Shown: in pieces, positions 56,548 through 64,000 of the stretch
Layout: each line of letters opens with the position of its first letter
How positions within the stretch are numbered: the first letter of the stretch is position 1
From: Hermatobates lingyangjiaoensis
Taxonomy: Eukaryota; Arthropoda; Insecta; Hemiptera; Hermatobatidae
DNA length: 64,000 nt
Assembly (NCBI GenBank): GCA_026182355.1
Contig: JAPFBL010000069.1
Span: 1,214,001 to 1,278,000, forward strand
Direction: 5' to 3'
Translations under genes and position numbers: made by a program
Notes under the pieces: model-generated
Databases searched by the model: none
The model's input: only the letters and a program-made list of their open reading frames with translations
Told to the model about the DNA's origin: nothing

Positions 56548-56885
56548 ACATTAGAGAATAATGTCAGGATGTGTGTGTCTTTTACTGTACTCCTTTGTTT
56601 ACCCAAACATCTCTCCCTGGACTATTGTCCCTTCCTGCACTTTACACCCTTTAAAATACCTCTTCCCACCCACTCCTCTCGACCCTTTGTCATGATGTTT
56701 CTATAACTTGTGTTTAACAAACTATATTCTCAAAATTAACACATAGAAATGAAACAGACTGTCACATCTCTCTTCCTGATGACGAGACCACGGAAATATA
56801 GTTGTGAGTTCCTGCTTCATTTCTGTGTGTTTCTTTGTCAATATAGTTTAACGTAAATTTCATTTTCAGTTTTAACGAACCGTTT
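56548..56885 (+). mobile_element. PLE-type 3' UTR and end, family G (copy 4)
   Basis: The pyrimidine-rich UTR (CTCTCCCTGGACTATTGTCC, CACTTTACACCCTTTAAAAT, ACCTCTTCCCACCCACTCCT) is homologous to the internal segment of the long family A copy at 40.55-40.64 kb. It is followed by CTCTTCCTGATGACGAGACC, ACGGAAATATAGTTGTGAGT, TTTCTGTGTGTTTCTTTG and AACGAACCGTTTTATTTAA. No coding sequence remains. Confidence 0.75.
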
Positions 56886-56929
56886 TATTTAATTTGGTAT
56901 ATATATATATATGTTGTCGATTTATGAAA

Positions 56930-57005
56930 CATATTTATTATTTCCAACGTTTCGGTCTACATTTGACCAATTACAGAGTGATTTTTAACACAAATATTTA
57001 TCATA
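56930..57005 (-). mobile_element. Diverged PLE-type end (family J-like)
   Basis: Minus strand CTCTGTAATTGGTCAAATGT, AGACCGAAACGTTGG: a GGTC/GACC hairpin directly followed by GAAACGTTGG as in the family J palindrome at 60.7 kb. The CTGAAGA part is mutated (CTGTAAT). Confidence 0.55.
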
Positions 57006-57024
57006 CCATGAAAACTATTCAACA

Positions 57025-57026
<2 letters not shown>

Positions 57027-57063
<37 letters not shown>
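57027..57063. repeat. (TA)n microsatellite
   Basis: TA tract preceding a family G end. Confidence 0.85.
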
Positions 57064-57066
<3 letters not shown>

Positions 57067-57371
57067 GTCTTCACCCAGTGAGTTCTTTAGTTGACTGTCG
57101 TCCCTCCGTCAAGCCACCACTTCTTCTCCTGGGAATGACCGCCATTAGGGTCAAAATATTGAAAAGTGAGTCTTTATGTTTCTGTCTAAGTGTCACAGTT
57201 TATTTTAAGTGTAATCTGTCCTGCCGGACCGTTTTTAGCATATCATGGTATATATATATATATATATGAACTTTAACACATAGGAAAAAACACAGAAAGT
57301 CACTGCTGAACTCACTTCGATATTTCGACATCCGTCGTCATCGGGAAGATTGAGAAGCAAAACTGCTACTC
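57064..57371. mobile_element. Two family G ends facing each other across (TA)n
   Basis: 57064-57247 (plus) has TTCTCCTGGGAATGACCGCC, ATTAGGGTCAAAATATTGAA, GTCACAGTTTATTTTAAGTG and CTGCCGGACCGTTTTTAG. 57268-57371 (minus) has CCCGATGACGACGGATGTCG, AAATATCGAAGTGAGTTCAG. A (TA)n run at 57248-57267 separates their outer ends. This is the expected remnant of an inverted pair. Confidence 0.7.
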
Positions 57372-57439
57372 ATATATATGTATATATATATATGCATGCT
57401 TATAAAAACTAGATGTCTGTTTCCACTTGGTTCAAATTC

Positions 57440-58580
57440 GTCTTATATTTTTCCAATAACGAAATTTTTTTTTTAATTCTGAGCTCAACTTAAAAATTAA
57501 ATCACCATAATTTTTAATTTATTATTGGACATGTTTCGGTGTTACATCCACCATCTTCAGCAAAAAACACAATTAAAACTACACTTAACAAATTAATCTA
57601 ATACTTACAATCACATTGCAATAATAAAGAATAAATGAACAGGTTAACAAAAGGTTACACAGCCAGGTTTGTGTCAGTGTTGCCAGTGGTTGTCAGTGTT
57701 AGCATAACCAGCCCTAGGTTTCCAAACAAGAGCAACTGGTTGGTAAAGTTATCTTTTTGATCGTTCATACTTGGAGCATTTTCCAGTATGTACAGCGCTT
57801 CTAGTATCCTGAGTCTTTTTCCGTTGCTATTATTCTAGTGTTATTAACCATAGTTTCCCTTGAAATTTTTGTTTTGAGTATCTTTTGAAGTGTTCTTTAG
57901 GGGCTCCTGAAACCAAATGCATCGTCAGCCTCCTAGAAAGAGTAGTAGTCGTTGATCCTATATATGAGTAATTTAGGAATTCACAATTTCCCAGTGGACA
58001 TTGAAACTCATATAGTAGGTTCGTTTGTTTCAGTGTCTGTTTCTTCTCATGCTGGTTCCTTATAATCAGTTGCGTAGTGGTTTTGTTCTTATAGAAAATA
58101 ATAAGCTGGATCCCGTCTTCTTGCTTTTTGACCTTGATATTGTTCTTTAATATTGTTTTAAGTATTCTTTCGTCTGTTTTATAGCTGTCAGGAAATTGGT
58201 TTTCATAGTATATCTTGTAGGTAGTTTGATTTGTTACTTCACCTCCCCCATTTGTTTCATTTTTCTGATTGATATAGTTTTTAAGAGTTTTATCAAATTC
58301 ACTATTACTGTAGCCATTACTGATAAAAACCTGTTTTAAATTTTTTATTGCTCTGTTGAAGGTTTCCCAATCGGCCGAGATTTTAAATACTCCGTCTATC
58401 AATGTTTTAATAGTGCCATTTTTATATCTTGAGGGACATTCACTCTTGTTGTTGAGGCATATTATGCTGTGTGTAGGCTTGAAAAACATCGCTGTTAATA
58501 ACTCATTATCATTTTCAGATATCTGCACATCTAGGAAATTAATTTTTTTGTTTACAGCTACCTTATATATATATATATTA
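57440..58580 (-). mobile_element. Penelope-like element, 5'-truncated, with 3' UTR
   Basis: Contains the RT C-terminal/GIY-YIG frame (57830-58566) followed on the minus strand by about 270 bp of UTR. The motif CTGAAGA, T, GGTG ... CACC, GAAA occupies 57534-57560, and A/T-rich sequence follows. The 5' side is lost at a (TA)n run (58564-58580). Its importance is that the hairpin motif seen alone in the palindromic repeats is here attached to a recognisable PLE ORF. Confidence 0.8.
57830..58566 (-). pseudogene. PLE polyprotein fragment: RT C-terminus + GIY-YIG endonuclease
   Basis: The open frame enters from the truncated 5' side, with KINFLDV before the GTG codon at 58528. Numbering from that codon: FFKPTH (15-20) and NGYS (71-74) are typical of the end of Penelope-type reverse transcriptase; YYENQFPDSYKTDERILKT (107-125) lies in the linker. 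The GIY-YIG nuclease follows, with LLYEF (171-175) as the GIY strand, a C-P-L-G-N-C pair, SYIGSTTTTLSRRLTMHL (188-205) with YIG, a conserved arginine and a histidine. A stop at 57830-57832 arises from frameshifts. Sequence downstream in other frames still reads KRLRILEALYILENAPS, the expected C-terminus of the nuclease. PLE RT copies RNA primed at the nick made by this nuclease. About 245 residues remain of a protein usually well over 700, so it is inactive. Confidence 0.85.
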
Positions 58581-59509
58581 TAAACATATTACATGAACGG
58601 AAAATTTTTACAATTTGAAAAAATCAATGAAATCAGTAAAACAAACCTTAATAGAGAAATATGTCATATTGTTTGCATAATATTGCATAACGGGGAACAA
58701 TATTTAATTTGTTTTATATCAAAAAATGTGTTCTCTTTTTTTCTCATCTGCTCGTTATTTCAGAGAATTGAAGTGTTGTATTTAGCACTGACCTAATGTG
58801 ATTAGTTTGTGATAAAGTATTCATGAGTTTTGGATAATTGCAGTGAGCACTACAACACTAAAAATTACAACCATTAAACTTCCACCGGTATGACGCTGTT
58901 TGCCAGCTCTGTTCACCTTAATCATATTAAAACCCCATTGTTCAATATAACGAACTTGTTTAAAGTAAACCTATTTTTAAAATTAGACCAATAAAAACAA
59001 CAGATTTATCAATTTAAATAATACACGCCTTCAGATAATTATTTCAAAAATTACATAACCACTCGCATAATTTTGAAATATAACTGTAAGAACCTGAAAT
59101 CAAATAACATTGATTTATTATTTTTTGTACTTTTTCTCTTTAATGAGTAACAGAAACAAATTTTCAATACAATTCTCTACTAAATCTTTTTCTTGCGTTT
59201 CCACAACAAATCAGATGGCATATTTCTTTTAATACATGTAACCATTTTATTTACGTATTTCTCATTGACTGCTGTTAATCTAACTTATTAAAAAAACTTA
59301 ATTTAATTTTAAAAAATTAATTTTTTAAATATATTAATTTTATTTAATTATTCGATTCATTATTAGAAGATTCATTTAATAGTAACTAATTTCAAATAAA
59401 ATACAGATATTTATTCTCATCAGTTGTAAAATTTTCTAGTTTTAGTAAAAATTGAATTAATTTATTCCCTTCATAAATACACACACGCACACACACACAA
59501 ACACTCACA
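58581..59509. other. No gene recognised
   Basis: AT-rich; a 67-codon plus-strand frame at 58593-58796 has no family likeness. A short (CA)n lies at 59480-59508. Confidence 0.5.
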
Positions 59510-59636
59510 CTAGACATGTGAAATAAAAATCTATGATTAAACCACAATATGAAAGTAGAAAAAAAATACCAAGATCTTTCAACCAAACAGGCGGTCTTCG
59601 TCAGAGTCATAAACCCAACTTCTGGTTTGATCATTT
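59510..59636. mobile_element. Family A half element
   Basis: TAGACATGTGAAATAAAAAT, AACCACAATATGAAAGTAGA, AAGATCTTTCAACC, GCGGTCTTCGTCAGAGTCAT, AAACCCAACTTCTGGTTTGA. The right arm is reduced to TGGTTTGATCATT. Confidence 0.8.
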
Positions 59637-59659
59637 ATAAATATATATTTCACTCAAAA

Positions 59660-60298
59660 TTCGAAAAAAAAGAATCTAAACTGGACGCAAATCAGCTCAA
59701 AAAGGAAGAAAAGCATTAAACAGAGAAAGAGACACCCTTTCTGTTCGTCTCTACTTCATTACTTCCTACTATACCGCAACTCTTAGAGCATCCGAGGAAG
59801 CCCACATCTGGTTGCTCAAGGCACGTACCAAACCCGGATTAAACTTTATGCGATAAAAAAAATTTAATTTATTTTATTATTTATTATTATTATTATTATT
59901 TTTTAACTTATTTATTTATTTTAATTTTTGTATATTTATTTTTTAATTGATCATATCCTTGTATTTTCAATTGTTTCTCATCGCCTTACCAACTCTGTTA
60001 TCTTTCTTTTAGGTATTTTCACGGTATTCCTTTTCATACTTCATTTATCTTCCTGTTGTTTATTTTATCATCAATCAACCAGAACTGGTTGTCTTAATTT
60101 TAATTTTATTTCTTCTGTTCGTCTCTACTTCATTACTTCCTTAACCGGGCGCGCGTGGCAGCACAGTCGGTTACCGGGACGGTTTCCTGCCGTTGTGTTT
60201 CCGGCATGCTTGGTTGCCCTTTCTATTTTCTTCTGAAGACAGATCATCCGAAAATTTGATTTTGTAAGTGTGTTGCTTTTCTTCGTTTTTGAGCTGAT
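59660..60298 (+). mobile_element. PLE-like element, family H, with inverted 5' piece
   Basis: Order: an inverted fragment of the element end (TCAGCTCAAAAAGGAAGAAA, about 59690-59710); a block TTCTGTTCGTCTCTACTTCA that is repeated at 60113; the ORF C-terminus at 59773-59856; AT-rich 3' UTR; AACCGGGCGCGCGTGGCAGC; and the H motif CTTCTGAAGACAGATCATCC, GAAAATTTGATTTTGTAAGT, ending GCTTTTCTTCGTTTTTGAGC. A partial inverted terminal copy ahead of a 5'-truncated body is typical for Penelope-like insertions. Confidence 0.75.
59773..59856 (+). pseudogene. C-terminus of family H element protein (GIY-YIG-like)
   Basis: 28 codons: TATLRASEEAHIWLLKAR, then TKPGLNFMR and a TAA stop. 20 of the last 25 residues equal those encoded at 36815-36890. 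Conservation at protein level with the same stop position indicates a true coding end. The E...PGLN spacing fits the last part of a GIY-YIG fold; that is inference. Confidence 0.65.
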
Positions 60299-60318
60299 AT
60301 AATATATATATATATATA
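60299..60318. repeat. (TA)n microsatellite
   Basis: TA tract between an H end and a G end. Confidence 0.8.
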
Positions 60319-60319
60319 A

Positions 60320-60475
60320 TATGAAACACTTTGTTTGGATAACATATCAAACGATTACAAAAGATACTTAGAAACAATAACAAAATTCACTTCAATATTT
60401 TGATCTCGTCGCCATCAGGAGAAGTAGAAGAAGAAGACGGGTTTTTCTCAGATGGCAAACAGCAACTCGTTATAT
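60320..60475 (-). mobile_element. PLE-type end, family G (copy 7)
   Basis: Minus strand: TTCTCCTGATGGCGACGAGA, TCAAAATATTGAAGTGAATT, then TTGTTATTGTTTCTAAGTAT. Core CTGATGG, hairpin, AAAAT; degenerate. Confidence 0.65.
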
Positions 60476-60512
60476 ATATATACAATTATTTTTATCTCGA
60501 CTACATATATTC

Positions 60513-60781
60513 AACACTATTTTTCTTTCTTTATCTAATTTTAGTCTAGATTCAAATAGCAAAATACCTTTAAACCAACGTTTCGTCTATATTTGTAGAC
60601 ATCTTCAGAACTTTGTTTTTTTGCTATCTCATCCAATGATTCAAATACAACGTTCAGTATAGTTTTTACAATATGAATATACCAAGCCCTGAAGATGTCA
60701 AGTATAGACGAAACGTTGGCTTAAAGGTGTTTTACTGTTTCATGCTAAACCAAACCTTGATAAAGACAGAAAAATAGTGTT
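60513..60781. mobile_element. Inverted-repeat PLE-type element, family J
   Basis: Arms 60513-60610 and about 60687-60781 share AACACTATTTTTCTTTCTTT, AATACCTTTAAACCAACGTT, TCGTCTATATTTG and ACATCTTCAG in inverted form. Plus-strand core at 60689-60713: CTGAAGA, T, GTC, loop, GAC, GAAA, then CGTTGG. The ~75-bp centre has no coding sequence. Confidence 0.85.
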
Positions 60782-60814
60782 ATATATAACTTTTTTTTAT
60801 GATTTATTGTATGC

Positions 60815-61100
60815 GTTTGCACTGATAAGTCTGGGATGCATTGTGGATCAATACCCATCTGGTCCTCGATTTTTTCAGACTGGTGGTAAATATATCAGAG
60901 TATATCTTTCCTTGGAGAAAACGTTAAGCCGTTGGTCCGGAGTGTGTACGATGTCAGGTACTCATTAAAGATCCTCTAAATAAACTTAAGTTAGGCAAAA
61001 TTTAGGACTCCGAATGTACAATCAATCTATCACAAAAGGCCAATATTTGGCATATATTTGGCATATATTTGGCATATCTCCCGCAGCAACATAACCTACC
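60815..61100 (+). mobile_element. tRNA-derived SINE, tail type 1, head missing
   Basis: Starts in the degraded B-box region (TGGATCAATACCCATCTGGT). Body GGAGAAAACGTTAAGCCGTT, GTACGATGTCAGGTACTCAT, AGGCAAAATTTAGGACTCCG; tail with three tandem TTTGGCATATA units and a final GCAGCAACATAACCTACC. The small tandem is private to this copy. Confidence 0.78.
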
Positions 61101-62098
61101 AAACTGCATTAAATTATTTTCTTTGCATCCTTAGTAATACATGATCAAAGGAAAGAATTTCTAGATAGTTAGCAATTTTAACGGAAAGAAAATTTTTAGA
61201 TTTCATATATTTTAGCGATTTGCTTAGTAATATGCATTCACTTAAATATTCATTACATAACATACATAATAATTAAATTACTAGATATTTAAAAATAATA
61301 AAATTTTATATATTTTTTTTAATTATAACTTAATATGTTTAATATTGGTGATGTTTATTTGATAATTAAAAACTTGCTATGTGTGATTGCGTGCCAACTT
61401 CTAACGAATCTTGGCATCATTAGATATTCTGTTTAACAAAACAAAACTAGGCCAGCGAATTTTAGAAAGCTTTACGCCATATTCTAGATAAATGTTAATA
61501 TATAAAAGTTAACGCTTTAACACGCATTAGTAAGATCTAGTCAGTGTTAGAGAATTTATTAATAGAATACTTAAAAATATCCTTTATTTTACGCGTTGGT
61601 TGGATGATTTGGTTTCCTCTTATGTAGAGACGTTGTGATTGCATTTCTATTTCCTGGGCTCTCGTGTTAGCTATGAGATTTGCCACTTATCAAGGGTCAA
61701 CAAGGTCATTCCTGCCTTCTTTAGTAGGCTTCTTATGTTTCGATTCAATAATAATTCTACTTGATTCATTTCCAATAAAAACCGTTTGAATATACAGTTA
61801 ACATATTACAATGCCTATAAATGGATAAGTTGTAAAGATAAACGAATAATATTGTGCCTTTTTATCGATTGAAGCGAATTTAATTTTCTTATTTAATTTG
61901 ATTTTCTCTTTAAAGGAATGTAAATTGTGCTGTAAAATTTTATTAATGCCAAAAAGGCATTCTACAGGATATTGGCACTCACTTCATGAATGCCAATTTA
62001 CATTATACAATAATGGATCCCTTGGAAATAAAATTGTAATTATTATATAAAGTATTTTTTTTAAACAAAATAAGGTATATAACAAATTTCCATTACTT
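61101..62098. other. No gene recognised
   Basis: AT-rich. 61950-62015 holds nested hairpins built on GGCATTC/GAATGCC. 61560-61760 is slightly GC-richer; no readable protein. Confidence 0.45.
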
Positions 62099-62225
62099 GT
62101 CCAGTCTGTTATAGTGTGGTATTTACTCATTATTGGGAATTTTAACAACAATTAAGTATCCACACAAAGGATCTTTAAGTTAAAACTAACAACGCATTTT
62201 GAGCAATGAGTGTTGTTACACCTAA
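62099..62225 (+). mobile_element. Family E fragment (copy 5)
   Basis: CTGTTATAGTGTGGTATTTA, CTCATTATTGGGA, CCACACAAAGGATCTTTAAG and AACTAACAACGCATTTTGAG match, in order, the right flank and left arm of E copy 1 at about 10.0-10.28 kb. A single arm only. Confidence 0.75.
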
Positions 62226-62436
62226 ATTGGGTGTTGCTATTGGGTTTATAGCATAACAGGTTTACTGTTGACATTTTGACACATAGGTTAGTGAGAAAAC
62301 TTTCAGTAGTTAAAAATTTTAAAACGGAAAAACTAAGTATTACATTAAGATAATTTTACAAAAATAATTTTTGTCTTTCTACTTCTCAGTCGATACTTTT
62401 AATACACTATATACATATAGTGTTTTAAAATATATA

Positions 62437-62473
62437 TATATATATTTTATATATATATATTATATATATATAC
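62437..62473. repeat. Interrupted (TA)n microsatellite
   Basis: Three TA blocks separated by short T-rich interruptions. Confidence 0.8.
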
Positions 62474-62617
62474 AGTCTTTTTTAATGTTTATAGTATCGT
62501 TAGTGCAAAGGTAGTATGGTTTATTGTCTAGCCGGAGTACTGCAGCAATTATTTCCTGCTTGACCAGCTACCTTATTAAGATATACTATCACTTGACACT
62601 CTTCAGCCTTTCATGTT

Positions 62618-62760
62618 ACTATAATTAAAGTATAGTAACCCGGAAAATATCAAATTCGATTCACACATCCTGAGCTTGGTTTCAGACGTAAAATCACGTC
62701 TGAGTGTTGGCACTTGCGGGTGTTTTTATTTTGTTTGTTTTTTTTTTCAAGTTTCTCACA
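62618..62760 (+). mobile_element. Possible distant relative of the B element end
   Basis: TTACTATAATTAAAGTATAG then TAACCCGGAAAATATCAAAT and TCGATTCAC recalls the B terminus (TTTACTATAAGTAAAGTATA, GTGATCGTGAAAAAATTCGA, TCTCGA). The similarity ends after about 50 bp, so it may be a different subfamily sharing termini. Confidence 0.4.
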
Positions 62761-63174
62761 GGCAATACCCTGCCATGAGAAAATTTATTTATTTTCCGTA
62801 CATGCACCACTTGTAGCTTAACATGTATTATACATTAAATTTTACAGTAGAGATATATTAAACTAAATATTGTAGGTTTTTTTCCTTTCTTATACTGTTT
62901 AACAGTTCAATATATATCTAAGTAATTTATTTAGTAATCGTTGAAATAGTTGTTTAATCTATTTACTTTAATAACATAGTTTTGGTATAGTTCATACCTT
63001 TTTGGTGCTAATATGCTCCACCTGCATTTAGGTGATCCACTGTTTGTATATAATTTCCAAAGCAGGCACGAAAGTTTTATTTCATTATTCTATGTCTGTT
63101 GAGATACTTCTAGAATTTTTCGTTTACTATATGGAATTGTGTAATTTTCCAGTGAATTAGTAGGTTTTTCAATC

Positions 63175-64000
63175 CTAATCAGTATTTTGTTGTGAGGAAA
63201 TACTTTTTGTCATAAGCCCTTTTGTAGAGTTTGCCACAATGTCTCCCATTGTCGATAGCATCTTTCTTTTACCAACTCTGTCAAAAATGTACAGGTAGAG
63301 TGCATATTCTGTTGAGATTTTATTATCTGCGGCTGCCTCTTTCTCTAGTTTACCGGCTCTTTCATTTTCATGAATACCAGTGTATGCTTTCACCCAAGTA
63401 AAGTCAATTCGAACTCTGTTTCATAACCTTTTCAAAGCACAATATATCTTTAGTTTAATTGGCTGATGATTTTGATCTTTAAAGACAATTTAAACTGGTT
63501 TACTGTCTATATTTATTATTATTGAACAATTGATAGCTGTTTGTTCTTCTACCCATCTGATAGCCTTCAAATTTCAAAATAAGTCCTGTACTATTCTCCT
63601 GCTAGTCTAAATTTAGATTCTGTTATTAATATACTATTTTACTAAATAAAAAAAGAGCATTCCACGTTTTTTAGTCTTACTGTATAAGCTTTTTGCCAGT
63701 ACGGTTCATTGTGAACATCTAAGAAGTTGTTAGGTATTATTGCTGGGTGTAGCCAGAATTTAGGTTTCACTGGCTTCTCTAAGCTCTAAATCCATTATTT
63801 TTTTGTTTTTCCGCTTTTATGTTTAAGGGAGTTATTCCCGCAATAACGCATGAGGCATGATATAATTTTTTTCTGTAGGATCCTGATCATTCATATGGCT
63901 AAAAAAACTTTGAACCCTTTCAAATTTAATTCTGTTTATTCCTTCTTTAAGGAGTCAGTCGAAACAGGAACACAGTATAATAGCATAACCAAGAAGGTAT
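63175..64000 (-). pseudogene. LINE (R1/jockey-like) ORF2 fragment: RT C-terminal region and RNase H
   Basis: Running on the minus strand from the window edge: GYAIILCS and FERVQSFF, then SCVIAGITPLNIKAEKQ at about 63870-63820, the conserved block after the RT palm in R1/jockey-type elements. After decayed sequence comes the RNase H domain: AIRWVEEQTAIN near 63570, INIDSKPV (the D of the active site), IDFTWVKAYTGIHENERAGK and LEKEAAADN (about 63405-63340), closely matching the W-V-x-A-H-x-G-I-x-G-N-E-x-A-D-x-L-A-K-x-A consensus. H and D of that consensus are replaced by Y and G, and stops and frameshifts occur, so it is inactive. The frame ends with TAG at 63175. LINE ORF2 supplies reverse transcriptase for itself and, in trans, for SINEs such as those here. 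The element continues beyond the window. Confidence 0.75.

Noticed and set aside
57830..58528. 232-codon ORF as a host gene
   Set aside because: Its residues match a Penelope RT C-terminus plus GIY-YIG nuclease, it starts at GTG inside a longer truncated frame, and the end is frameshifted.
59392..59634. 80-codon minus-strand frame with CVCVCVRVC
   Set aside because: It crosses a (CA)n run and a family A half element.

Overview
This window looks like AT-rich, repeat-dominated, non-coding DNA from an arthropod, most likely an insect. The organism call is inference. It rests on a metazoan-type 5S rRNA sequence, a SINE whose 3' tail is built from the insect telomere pentamer (CCTAA/TTAGG), several Penelope-like retroelement (PLE) families, LINE fragments of R1/jockey-like style and a decayed intronless histone H4 copy. 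I found no intact protein-coding gene. Most of the short open frames are by-products of AT-rich sequence, microsatellites or repeats.

Layout. 0-9 kb: two short inverted repeats, a (GT)n run, a tRNA-derived SINE and the first of three ~1.67-kb interspersed 'B' elements carrying a CCCA/TGGG minisatellite (6.6-8.2 kb; the others are at 17.8-19.5 and 53.3-55.0 kb). 9-11.5 kb: a 5S rRNA copy bounded by a 16-bp target-site duplication, then a PLE-type inverted repeat, then a ~737-bp near-perfect palindrome with 340-bp arms. 13-22 kb: four SINEs, an H4 pseudogene, a poly-A-tailed LINE 3' end, a four-unit tandem array and the second B element. 24-43 kb: many small palindromic elements ('A', 'E', 'H', 'I' and 'K' families), often next to (TA)n or (ATT)n, and a 77-bp satellite array inside a duplicated SINE head. 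43-46 kb: the second satellite array, a broken GIY-YIG nuclease and further SINEs. 48.7-51.2 kb: a nest of inverted and direct repeats. 55-61 kb: PLE remains, including the longest recognisable coding fossil (RT C-terminus plus GIY-YIG, minus strand 57.83-58.57 kb). 63.2-64 kb: a LINE reverse-transcriptase/RNase H pseudogene running off the right edge.

How the parts relate. The palindromic families appear to be 3' ends (pseudo-LTR-like) of different PLEs. The PLE with a recognisable ORF carries the same kind of motif downstream of its stop codon, and two families share 3'-UTR sequence at 40.5 and 56.5 kb. The motif recurs with unrelated flanks: CTGANGA, one extra base, a short hairpin, then GAAA. 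This resembles a hammerhead-ribozyme core with an extra base before helix II, and it is the most interesting system-level pattern here. The SINE shows a second pattern: one tRNA head and body joined to three different 3' tails, one of them telomere-like.

All boundaries of degenerate repeats were set by eye and may be off by tens of bases. Family letters are local labels, not database names.
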